DNA from: Methanoregulaceae archaeon | GTDB lineage: Archaea; Halobacteriota; Methanomicrobia; Methanomicrobiales; Methanospirillaceae | DNA length: 5,728 bases | NCBI GenBank assembly: GCA_013331415.1 | Contig: DUGL01000205.1 | Coordinates: forward strand, 1-5,728 | Reading direction: 5' to 3' | Shown: piece after piece, positions 1 through 5,364 of the stretch | How the letters are laid out: each line of letters begins with the position of its first letter | Numbering within the stretch: position 1 is the first letter of the stretch | The notes under the pieces: generated by a model | Told to the model about the DNA's origin: nothing | What the model saw: only the letters and a program-made list of their open reading frames with translations | The model's database searches: none | Translations under genes and position numbers: made by a program

Positions 1-122
1 GGTTCAGGCCCGGAAGGGAGCAGACTTACCGTGGACATTCGGCGCCCATGGGGTTGCGGGGCGGAGGAGGGGGTCTCCGGCGAACGTAGCGACGTGCGGT
101 CGACCGAGAACGTGTCCCCGCT
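1..122 (+). ncRNA. ffs: SRP RNA (7S RNA), 3' part, cut by left edge
   Basis: This is the RNA scaffold of the signal recognition particle, which binds SRP54 and SRP19 and directs membrane and secreted proteins to the translocon. The window opens inside helix 8, the most conserved part: CAGG-type 5' side at 5-8, a GGAA tetraloop at 12-15 closed by CC/GG, then the AGCAG 3' side of the symmetric loop at 19-23. The rest, to about 122, would be the 3' strand of helix 5 and the terminal helix, and is very GC-rich. The 5' two thirds lie outside the window, so full folding cannot be tested. The 3' end is an estimate, placed at the pyrimidine-rich stretch around 119-126. Malate dehydrogenase begins only about a dozen bases later. 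Helix 8 makes the identification strong; the exact end is uncertain. Confidence 0.88.
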
Positions 123-133
123 TCTTGTGTGAT

Positions 134-1090
134 ATGGCCAAAGTCGCAATAGTCGGGGCAACAGGGAATGTCGGCACCTTTGCCGCGCATACCATAGCCG
201 AGATACCGTACGTAGACGAGATCCTGCTCATCGGCAGGGAGGGGCGGGAAAACCTCCTCTGTGGTATTGCGCAGGACATGAAGGATGCATTCGCCGCCTG
301 CGGTAACTATACCGGGATAACCTATACTACCGATATCCGGGAACTCTCTGGTTCAGAAGTTGTGGTATGCACCGCAGGGTCTGCCCGGCAGGCAGGACAG
401 GACCGGCTCGACCTTGCCCTCGGCAATGCCCGGGTTGTGGCAAGAACCGCGCGGGACGTAGGAACGATAGCCCCTGAAGCGGTTCTCCTGATGGTCACGA
501 ACCCTGTCGACGTGATGACCTCTGTTGCACTGAAGTACTCCGGGATGGACCCCTCCCATGTCTTCGGGCTCGGCACCCATCTCGATTCCATGCGGCTCAA
601 GTCGCTCATCGCCTCGTTCTTCAAAGTCCATGTGAGCGAGGTGCACACCCGCATCATCGGTGAGCACGGGGACAGCATGGTGCCGCTCTGGTCAGCAACC
701 ACGATCGGCGGCATCCAGATCAGTAACCTCCCCGCCTTCTCGCACATCCCTATCGAAGAAATTGTGGAGACCGTCAGGACCAGCGGGGAAAAGATCATCA
801 GGAACAAAGGTTCGACAGTCTTTGGACCAGGAGAAGCCATTGCCACCCTGGTACAGACCGTACTCGGGAACGAGAACCGTATCCTTACCGTGTCGGCATA
901 CATCAGAAGCGAGGTGCACGACATCGGCGACGTCTGCATAGGGGTGCCGGCAAGGATAAACCGGAACGGGGTCTTCCCCCTGCCAATAAAGATTGATCCC
1001 CGTGAAGTTGCACAGTTCGAGCAGTCGGTCGATAAGATCCGTGGAATTACCCGTGAACTGATGGAACTCCTGGAAAAAGAGAGAATATAA
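134..1090 (+). CDS. mdh: Malate dehydrogenase (LDH-like family, probably NADP-preferring)
   Basis: The protein interconverts malate and oxaloacetate with a nicotinamide cofactor in the cytoplasm, in the partial TCA pathway that methanogens use for biosynthesis. It has 318 residues, normal for the family. Visible are the Rossmann loop GATGNVG (8-14), the mobile substrate loop with R85 and R91, NPVD (123-126), the LDSMR motif with D151 and R154, and GEHGDS with catalytic H178. R85 sits where lactate dehydrogenases have Gln, so malate specificity is expected. After the second beta strand the motif is GRE (34-36) rather than an Asp, as in the Methanocaldococcus jannaschii enzyme, which favours NADP(H); this is inference. 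I chose the ATG at 134 because an in-frame TTG at 125 adds only three residues and would run into the SRP RNA end. No clear Shine-Dalgarno or TATA box precedes it. Confidence 0.95.
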   Translation: MAKVAIVGATGNVGTFAAHTIAEIPYVDEILLIGREGRENLLCGIAQDMKDAFAACGNYTGITYTTDIRELSGSEVVVCTAGSARQAGQDRLDLALGNARVVARTARDVGTIAPEAVLLMVTNPVDVMTSVALKYSGMDPSHVFGLGTHLDSMRLKSLIASFFKVHVSEVHTRIIGEHGDSMVPLWSATTIGGIQISNLPAFSHIPIEEIVETVRTSGEKIIRNKGSTVFGPGEAIATLVQTVLGNENRILTVSAYIRSEVHDIGDVCIGVPARINRNGVFPLPIKIDPREVAQFEQSVDKIRGITRELMELLEKERI

Positions 1091-1107
1091 GGTCGGGAAG
1101 GAATGAA

Positions 1108-1125
1108 CTGACCTAATCAGGTCAG
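1108..1125. terminator. Perfect 7-bp stem-loop between convergent genes (terminator-like)
   Basis: CTGACCT (1108-1114) and AGGTCAG (1119-1125) form a perfect stem with the four-base loop AATC, in and just beyond the 26-base gap between the ends of malate dehydrogenase and EF-1 beta. It overlaps the EF-1 beta stop codon (1117-1119). Being symmetric it could act on both transcripts. Archaeal termination usually depends on T-rich stretches rather than hairpins and no good T-tract follows on either side, so an RNA 3'-end stabilising or processing role is equally possible. Confidence 0.35.
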
Positions 1126-1374
1126 GGTCAGCTCGACTATCTCTGCCCGCTCAACGCCTTCAATTGCGTTGATATCTTCCTCGACAGTATCGCTCTCGCC
1201 AGCTGCATCGCTCACAATGACCACGATCTTCAGCGCTTTTAACCCAAACCCTATCGGCTCTTCCCGCACATCATTCAGGCGCGGGACGCTCTCCCGGATC
1301 TTTTCGGTGAGGAGAGCGAGGTCGACCTCAGGGGATTTGGGCATGACACGGATGATGAGTGCGACATCTCCCAT
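1117..1374 (-). CDS. ef1b: Translation elongation factor 1 beta (aEF-1B)
   Basis: This is the guanine-nucleotide exchange factor that regenerates EF-1 alpha-GTP during protein synthesis. The 85-residue protein is about the size of other archaeal aEF-1 beta proteins (close to 90), which match only the C-terminal exchange domain of eukaryotic EF1B. Recognisable are the MGDV start with the hydrophobic first strand and MPKSPEVDL (11-19), the conserved EEPIGFGL segment (38-45), the strand KIVVIVSD, and the acidic EGVERAEIVEL tail (72-82), giving a ferredoxin-like alpha-beta fold. The start lies 3 bases after the stop of the zinc-ribbon gene, so the two are almost certainly co-transcribed and probably translationally coupled. 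It converges on malate dehydrogenase with a 26-base gap holding a small hairpin. Confidence 0.95.
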   Translation of the reverse strand: MGDVALIIRVMPKSPEVDLALLTEKIRESVPRLNDVREEPIGFGLKALKIVVIVSDAAGESDTVEEDINAIEGVERAEIVELTLT

Positions 1375-1377
1375 CGT

Positions 1378-1539
1378 TCACGGCCCCCCGAATCCGCATT
1401 TCGGGCAGGTATAGGGGATACTCTGTTCGCGGCACCGTACACAGCGCCGTAGCTGATACCCGCATGCGGGGCATCCGAATTCTGCTGAACCCTCCTGTGC
1501 AAGGGGGGCATTGCATGATGTGCATTTCCGGATAGTCAT
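1378..1539 (-). CDS. Small double zinc-ribbon protein (COG2888-like), translation-linked
   Basis: A 53-residue protein with four CxxC pairs: C6/C9, C23/C26, C33/C36 and C45/C48, enough for two zinc ribbons. Size, spacing and position directly before EF-1 beta match the archaeal family annotated as a predicted Zn-ribbon RNA-binding protein with a role in translation (COG2888, HVO_2753-like). The biochemical function is not firmly known; RNA or ribosome binding is inference. I chose the ATG at 1539 because the first zinc knuckle starts at residue 6 and family members start just ahead of it. A GGAG stretch lies about 9 bases upstream. The longer frame reaching 1740 would overlap the kinase gene for 155 bases and adds no family-like sequence. 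The next gene starts 3 bases after the stop; the kinase gene ends 46 bases upstream. Confidence 0.9.
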   Translation of the reverse strand: MTIRKCTSCNAPLAQEGSAEFGCPACGYQLRRCVRCREQSIPYTCPKCGFGGP

Positions 1540-1585
1540 TGGTTCTGCTCCAGATAGAAGTCCTTGTACTATCACCCCTGAAGAA

Positions 1586-2170
1586 CTAAAAACCGATGGT
1601 TGTACCGGGCACACGCGCTCCTTTAAGCAGGCGATCCACTCTCCCGGGCACCAGACCGTTGATGACAGTCGTCCTGACCGAAGCAGCGAGCACATACCTG
1701 ATGAAACAGGGATCGACATCATCTGTCGTGATATCTGCATTCACCCGTTCCTGCAGGATACCCCCCGTCCGGATTCCGTCAACGGATTTGAGCAGGACGA
1801 GTTCCAGCCCCAGCCGGGATGCCACCCATGCAGAGATGGTATCTGAGGTGATATCCCACGTGTGAGGGAGGGGGTCGGCACTGCGGAGCAGGGTGTAGGG
1901 GAGGAGCACTTCCTGGTGTATCGGTATCTGCAGGCATGTTACCGGAACCACCCCCTTTGCTGCAATATACCAGCCCATCTGCTCCATGGCGGCAACAGCC
2001 ATCCAGTGACCGTGTTCTCCATCAGCCCCGGTGTCCCGGACCAGCCGGGCAAATTTCCCTCCGCCAGGTATGATCAGCACAGGCCTTCCGGACCGGCGCA
2101 GAACTCCGATGATCCTCTCGAGCTGGTCGATGAGGCTCCCCCCAATCTTGACCACGATGGGCTCTCCCAT
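1586..2170 (-). CDS. mfnE: Amino acid kinase family protein, probable MfnE (furan-methyl phosphate kinase of methanofuran biosynthesis)
   Basis: Probable kinase that phosphorylates [5-(aminomethyl)furan-3-yl]methyl phosphate to the diphosphate, a late step in making the C1 carrier methanofuran. Amino-acid-kinase marks are VVKIGGSL near the N terminus (phosphate-binding Lys and Gly), IPGGGKFA about 30 residues on, WDITSDTISAW in the middle and LLKSVDGI, the usual nucleotide-site strand and loop. At about 194-199 residues it is shorter than acetylglutamate or isopentenyl phosphate kinases, which supports MfnE; a different small kinase of the superfamily cannot be excluded. Start choice: the ATG at 2170 lies 28 bases from the centre of the AT-rich box at 2195-2202, as expected for a leaderless archaeal mRNA. 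An in-frame ATG at 2185 adds five residues; it has GGTGA almost touching it, but lies too close to that box. Probably co-transcribed with the downstream zinc-ribbon and EF-1 beta genes. Confidence 0.82.
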   Translation of the reverse strand: MGEPIVVKIGGSLIDQLERIIGVLRRSGRPVLIIPGGGKFARLVRDTGADGEHGHWMAVAAMEQMGWYIAAKGVVPVTCLQIPIHQEVLLPYTLLRSADPLPHTWDITSDTISAWVASRLGLELVLLKSVDGIRTGGILQERVNADITTDDVDPCFIRYVLAASVRTTVINGLVPGRVDRLLKGARVPGTTIGF

Positions 2171-2177
2171 GGGAGAG
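2162..2177. promoter_or_regulatory. 16-bp perfect palindrome over the mfnE start codon
   Basis: CTCTCCCATGGGAGAG reads identically on both strands, with no spacer, and contains the ATG at 2170 of the kinase gene. If the divergent TATA-like box drives a leaderless kinase mRNA, the palindrome covers the start of transcription, where an archaeal repressor would act. It also encodes the first residues, so codon constraints on Met-Gly-Glu could produce part of it by chance. No second copy was seen in the window. Confidence 0.3.
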
Positions 2178-2193
2178 AGATGCATTTCACCAG

Positions 2194-2203
2194 CTTAATA
2201 ATC
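2194..2203. promoter_or_regulatory. Shared AT-rich TATA-like box between divergent genes
   Basis: TTAATAAT (2195-2202) is the only AT-rich run in the 40-base spacer and reads ATTATTAA on the other strand. Its centre is about 27 bases from the ATG of the phospholipase D-like gene (2226) and about 28 bases from the ATG at 2170 of the kinase gene. Both distances fit archaeal TATA boxes serving leaderless or nearly leaderless transcripts. GGAGTGG just before 2226 may serve as a Shine-Dalgarno if the + transcript starts a little earlier. Confidence 0.5.
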
Positions 2204-2225
2204 TGCGGTCCCGAACCGGAGTGGT

Positions 2226-3896
2226 ATGCATCGCAGCGGGATCGGTATCATCCTGCTGCTCCTCTCTTCACCCGCTCTGGCAGTCCAGATCGCAGAGTTC
2301 TGCCCCGATCCCTACAGCCCGGGGGACCCGGATGAATATATCGTGCTCCGGGGAATTGGCGGCCTTGACGGGATCGTGGTATCGGATGGGGAAGGAGGGT
2401 TCCGTTTCCCGGCCTCCTGCCGCATCTCGGGGGATATCACTATCGCCCGGAACGGTCCTGCATTTGCAGAAACGCACGGATACCCTCCGGATTATGAGTG
2501 GTACGACTACTCTCCGGCAATCCCGGATGTGATCCGAAGCGGAACCCTTCAGCTCGCGAACAAGGCCGACCAGTTGCTTCTGTATGACCATGGCAGGCTG
2601 GTTCAGGAGGTGGCCTGGCCGCGTGATGTTGCCGCCCGCCAGGGGCAGGTGCATTACCTGGAGGAGGAGAGGTGGGACCCGCGGGTCCTGATGATCGGGC
2701 AGTCCCGGTTCAGCACAGCCGTATTTCATGGCGTTGACGGGGTCGTATTCGTCTCCCCAGACTGCTCACTTGCGGTGTATGAAGAGGCAGTGGTATCTGC
2801 CCGGGATGAGCTGCTGGTGAACGTGTACGAGTTCTCGAGCACCCGGATGGTCCAGCTGCTCTCCGATGCCCGTGGGAGAGGTGTGGAGGTGAACGTGCTC
2901 CTGGAAGGAGGGCCAGTGGGCGGGATAAGCAGTGAAGAGAAGGGGGCGATTACATCCCTCCAGGCAGCAGGTATCCCGGTCCTGATGATGGCATCAGGGA
3001 ATGAGGCGCATCCTCCCTACCGGTTCAACCATGCAAAATACCTGGTCATTGACCAGTCGCAGGTCTTTATCACCAGCGAGAACTTTAAATCGCACGGATT
3101 TCCTGAAGCAGGGAGATCCGGGAACCGGGGCTGGGGGGTCGTGCTGGAAGATGCCGGACTTGCCCGGTATTTTGCTACCGTGTATACGCATGACGCTACC
3201 GGTGGGTGGTGCAGCGAACCCTCATTTCCCGGCGGTGATGAAGAGTATACCTGGGCCGCGCAGTACAAGGCTGAGTTCTCCCCCTACCGGTTCTCCGGTG
3301 CCACGGTAATCCCGGTTCTCTCACCTGATACGAGCTACCTCATCAGCGAACTGATCAGGAATGCGAGCGAATCGGTTGATATCGAGCAGGCATACATCAC
3401 CAACGCATCTGATGGTACCTTCAACCCGTACCTCCGGGAGAGTATCGATGCGGCCCGGCGCGGGGTGAGCGTCAGGATACTCCTCGATTCGTACTATTAC
3501 AATGTTGATGGGCCTGCGGATAACGATGAGATGGTCCGGACCCTGAACATGCTTGCAGCGAGGGAGAAGATCCCGCTTGAAGCCCGCTGTGCAGACCTCT
3601 CCGCAAACAATCTCGTCAAGATCCACAACAAGGGGGTTGTCGTGGACAAACGGTGGGCACTCGTGAGCAGCATCAACTGGAACGATAATTCACCCACCTT
3701 CAACCGGGAGGCCGGGGTCATCATCGATCATCCCGGGGTGGCCGGGCATCTCACCCTTGTTTTTGAGGACGACTGGGAGGGATCCGCGAATCAGGGGCCG
3801 CAGTCCGGCCCTGACCGACTCAGGATCACTCTTTGTGCCGTGGTGCTGGCGGTCCTCGCCATTCTTGCGTATGTGCGGAGGAAAAGGCGGTTCTGA
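2226..3896 (+). CDS. Exported, membrane-anchored phospholipase D-like protein with lamin-tail-like N-terminal domain
   Basis: A 556-residue protein of the phospholipase D/cardiolipin synthase superfamily, whose members cut or transfer phosphodiesters through a phospho-histidine. In order: a signal peptide (about 1-19, ending ALA before VQIAEF); a lamin-tail-like beta domain (about 20-130, EFCPDP and DEYIVLRG then strands); a first PLD half with HAKYLVID (H269, K271, D276) followed by SEN (284-286); a second half with HNKGVVVD (H467, K469, D474) followed by SSIN (481-484); and a C-terminal membrane helix (about 533-550) ending in RRKRRF. Both active-site halves look intact. The topology predicts a catalytic domain outside the cell, anchored by its C terminus. 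Substrate unknown: extracellular nuclease, lipid hydrolase or phosphatidyl transferase are all possible. A two-HKD cardiolipin synthase is known in Methanospirillum, but a signal peptide plus lamin-tail domain is not its architecture. It has no + strand partner gene. Confidence 0.9.
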   Translation: MHRSGIGIILLLLSSPALAVQIAEFCPDPYSPGDPDEYIVLRGIGGLDGIVVSDGEGGFRFPASCRISGDITIARNGPAFAETHGYPPDYEWYDYSPAIPDVIRSGTLQLANKADQLLLYDHGRLVQEVAWPRDVAARQGQVHYLEEERWDPRVLMIGQSRFSTAVFHGVDGVVFVSPDCSLAVYEEAVVSARDELLVNVYEFSSTRMVQLLSDARGRGVEVNVLLEGGPVGGISSEEKGAITSLQAAGIPVLMMASGNEAHPPYRFNHAKYLVIDQSQVFITSENFKSHGFPEAGRSGNRGWGVVLEDAGLARYFATVYTHDATGGWCSEPSFPGGDEEYTWAAQYKAEFSPYRFSGATVIPVLSPDTSYLISELIRNASESVDIEQAYITNASDGTFNPYLRESIDAARRGVSVRILLDSYYYNVDGPADNDEMVRTLNMLAAREKIPLEARCADLSANNLVKIHNKGVVVDKRWALVSSINWNDNSPTFNREAGVIIDHPGVAGHLTLVFEDDWEGSANQGPQSGPDRLRITLCAVVLAVLAILAYVRRKRRF

Positions 3897-4358
3897 TGAG
3901 ATGGTCCGGGTTCCCGGTCCGGAACCATGGGACTCCCCGATATCCGGGATAACGGAAAACCCTTTCCGATTCTCTGCAGTGAGGGATCGCTGGCAGAAAG
4001 GGTCGTCAGTTCATCCTATGCTTCCCCGGAAAGCTCTCCCTGCTTTCATTGCAGGCAGGAGAGCAGGCATCTCAGATACGGTCAGGGATCACCCGCAGAA
4101 AACTTTTCGTGAGTGGGGGCGTGCATCATTTCCATGGGCCGCAGAGATGCCATCCAACCTGCCCCCCATATGCTGGGGAAATCCCGCACTCCTACAGACC
4201 AGGGGTTAGCCGCGTCTCTTGGGAGAACCGCATGCGAAGAGGTATTCCCTGCCCTGACGGTCCGGGGGAAAGGATAACAGGTGTGCCAGGCAGGAACCTG
4301 GTATTGAACACGCAGTGCGGGACAGGAGAAGAATGGTACGATGGAACCGGAGAAACGT
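3897..4358. other. Gene-poor spacer of about 460 bases
   Basis: The region lies between the end of the phospholipase D-like gene and the convergent end of the HTH gene. No frame gives a recognisable protein. The best candidates are a 61-residue frame from an ATG at 3927, which has one CxxC pair but no good ribosome site, and a frame from a TTG at 4049 to 4399 that runs into the HTH gene. Both have mixed third-position use and no family signature. Visible structures are the hairpin at 3901-3928, a bulged stem at 4033-4064 (GCTCTCC with GGAGAGC plus CTGC with GCAG), and a 6-bp stem at its right edge. It may be a decayed gene, a long 3' untranslated region or hold an unrecognised RNA. Confidence 0.5.
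3901..3928 (+). terminator. Hairpin just after the phospholipase D-like gene (terminator-like)
   Basis: ATGGTCCGG (3901-3909) pairs with CCGGAACCAT (3919-3928) over nine base pairs with one bulged A and a nine-base loop, starting four bases after the stop codon. No T-tract follows. It could mark or protect the 3' end of the mRNA. The function is inferred from position and pairing only. Confidence 0.3.
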
Positions 4359-4368
4359 TCAGCGTTTC
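4352..4368 (-). terminator. 6-bp hairpin with the HTH gene stop codon in its loop
   Basis: GAAACG (4352-4357) and CGTTTC (4363-4368) form a perfect stem with the loop TTCAG. The stop codon of the COG2522-type gene (4359-4361) falls inside this loop. It is a weak candidate for a 3'-end signal of the two-regulator transcript; a stem this short is common by chance. Confidence 0.2.
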
Positions 4369-4664
4369 AGAGCACACCTGCAGATATCGCAAAGGGTGAT
4401 GCCATGGTCTGATCTCGAGACGGACCATGCCCACCGGTCTATCAGGGTATCCAGCTCATGGGAGATCTCAACGCCCGAATCCCCCCGTTTCCTGCTCATG
4501 TACTGGGATACGGCTGCCCTGCTCACCCCCAGCAGTTTCGCAGCATCACTCTGGGTGATACCATCGCGCTGGACGAGCCGTGCTACCATCTCGGCCCGCA
4601 TCGCGGGAAGGTATTTCCTCACCATGATGTCGCAGACCGTGATGTCACACCCCGCATTCTTCAT
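4359..4664 (-). CDS. HTH transcriptional regulator, COG2522-like (XRE-type fold)
   Basis: A 101-residue DNA-binding protein of a type common in archaea. The helix-turn-helix is clear: ITQSDAAKLLGVSRAAVSQY (36-55), followed by MSRKRG. Ahead of it is the family-typical segment from C6 to RKYLPAMRAEM, and the C terminus carries a Cys cluster C92, C95, C97 (CDICRC). Family members often have Cys near both ends, which suggests metal or Fe-S binding or redox sensing; this is inference. The target genes are unknown. The ATG at 4664 overlaps the stop of the upstream winged-helix gene by four bases (ATGA), so translation is probably coupled and the two proteins are made together. An internal Met at 14 is possible but would lose the conserved Cys. 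Confidence 0.85.
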   Translation of the reverse strand: MKNAGCDITVCDIMVRKYLPAMRAEMVARLVQRDGITQSDAAKLLGVSRAAVSQYMSRKRGDSGVEISHELDTLIDRWAWSVSRSDHGITLCDICRCALKR

Positions 4665-4894
4665 GCAGGCACCTGTTGCGCGGGTTGCCTGTTCTGGTAG
4701 ATAATCTGGCGGGCATCACGGAAATTGAACTTCTCAATGATCAGGTGGTTCTCCTTGAGTTTCTTGAGTGCATACCGCACGGTGCGGGGTGCCAGATTGC
4801 TCTGTCTGACAATTTCCTTGTGGGTCATTGCTCCGCCTTCATCAAGGAGCTGCAGGACGGCCCTTGATGAGGGAGGGAGGTTCACGTCGTGCAT
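4661..4894 (-). CDS. Small winged-helix DNA-binding protein (MarR/ArsR-like)
   Basis: A 77-residue protein that is almost only a winged helix-turn-helix: SSRAVLQLLDEGGAMTHKEI (9-28), recognition helix region LAPRTVRYALKKLKENHLI (34-52), then a wing-like hairpin with FNFRDARQIIYQNR (56-69). It resembles small archaeal MarR-type regulators and has no ligand domain. It is the first gene of a two-regulator unit, overlapping the next gene by four bases. A perfect inverted repeat lies at 4902-4918, 8 bases ahead of its ATG, and it is divergent from the OB-fold-like gene. It is therefore the prime candidate to bind that repeat and repress its own operon, possibly with the neighbour. This is inferred from arrangement only. 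Confidence 0.85.
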   Translation of the reverse strand: MHDVNLPPSSRAVLQLLDEGGAMTHKEIVRQSNLAPRTVRYALKKLKENHLIIEKFNFRDARQIIYQNRQPAQQVPA

Positions 4895-4901
4895 AGTACA
4901 T

Positions 4902-4918
4902 TGTTAACACCGTTAACA
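4902..4918. promoter_or_regulatory. Candidate operator: perfect 7-3-7 inverted repeat
   Basis: TGTTAAC and GTTAACA flank the spacer ACC. The repeat lies in the 68-base divergent spacer, ending 8 bases ahead of the winged-helix start codon and 45 bases before the OB-fold-like start. It lies between the TATA-like box and the regulator gene, overlapping the likely transcription start, a typical site for archaeal repression by blocking RNA polymerase. Its two half sites suit a winged-helix dimer. Likely autoregulation is inferred. Confidence 0.6.
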
Positions 4919-4931
4919 TATCAACCTGCCG

Positions 4932-4940
4932 GTTATATCA
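4932..4940. promoter_or_regulatory. TATA-like box in divergent spacer
   Basis: TTATATC (4933-4939) is centred 27 bases before the ATG at 4963, the expected spacing for a leaderless archaeal transcript of the OB-fold-like gene. On the - strand it reads GATATAA and could drive the regulator pair from a start near 4910, inside the inverted repeat; a second box, GATATGTT (4915-4922), would give a leaderless start at 4894. Confidence 0.5.
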
Positions 4941-4962
4941 TCTCCTGGCGAAAGGAAGCTGT

Positions 4963-5364
4963 ATGCTTCTCCGGCAGGAACGAATTGCCCTCTTCCTGCT
5001 CTGCATCGTGGCTTTGGGACTGGTTATTGCTACTGCCATTCTGGCTGGCGTGGACAATGCCACGCTGGCAACTGAATATCGTGCTGATTCAAGAGATGGG
5101 ATCTTCGTACATCTCAGCGGGGTGACAGCGGAAGTGCGCACCACCCAGGCCGGGGGGCATATCATTGCCACAGTAAACGGGACAAAGGTGTTCATTCCTT
5201 CAGATACCGCACGGGACGTGGCCCTCAACCCCGGGGATCAGGTCTCCCTGTACGGCATAGTGCAGACATACCGGGGAGAACGGGAGATCGTGGTCAATTC
5301 GCACACGGATATCACGGTACTTGGTACATCCGGCTCTGTGGAAAACGGCAGGGAGCAGCGGTGA
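4963..5364 (+). CDS. Membrane-anchored OB-fold-like protein
   Basis: A 133-residue protein. Residues about 8-29 (ALFLLCIVALGLVIATAILA core) form one membrane helix with positive residues before it (R4, R7), so the rest should face outside the membrane. Residues about 45-120 read as five beta strands with the features of an OB fold: DGIFVHLSGVTAEVRTT, then HIIATVNGTKVFIPSD, a NPGDQVSLYGIVQTYRGE turn and a final EIVVNSHTDITVL. Similar small archaeal proteins are annotated as OB-fold nucleic-acid-binding domain proteins, but nucleic-acid binding outside the membrane is unproven and the fold may serve another ligand. The start fits the TATA-like box 27 bases upstream. It is divergent from the regulator pair, with a shared spacer, so those regulators may control it. 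Confidence 0.8.
   Translation: MLLRQERIALFLLCIVALGLVIATAILAGVDNATLATEYRADSRDGIFVHLSGVTAEVRTTQAGGHIIATVNGTKVFIPSDTARDVALNPGDQVSLYGIVQTYRGEREIVVNSHTDITVLGTSGSVENGREQR

Noticed and set aside
322..939. Long - strand frame (205 residues) opposite malate dehydrogenase
   Set aside because: It lies entirely on the opposite strand of a well-identified enzyme, shows no family features, and is a by-product of GC-rich codon use.
1540..1740. Extension of the zinc-ribbon protein to 120 residues
   Set aside because: The extra N-terminal part overlaps the kinase gene in another frame and has no zinc-ribbon or family-like sequence; the ATG at 1539 fits the family length.
1862..2335. + strand frame of 157 residues over the kinase and the divergent spacer
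   Set aside because: It covers the clear kinase motifs on the other strand and runs across the promoter region into the next gene; no recognisable domain.
3927..4112. Possible 61-residue protein with a CxxC pair
   Set aside because: No ribosome site, only one CxxC, no family resemblance; kept as a note in the spacer entry rather than as a gene.
4049..4399. 116-residue + strand frame starting with TTG
   Set aside because: Weak start, mixed codon use, and it overlaps the end of the convergent HTH gene; no recognisable features.
4403..4429. Inverted repeat CATGGTC/GACCATG
   Set aside because: It lies inside the coding part of the HTH gene with a 13-base gap; probably chance, with no position that suggests control.
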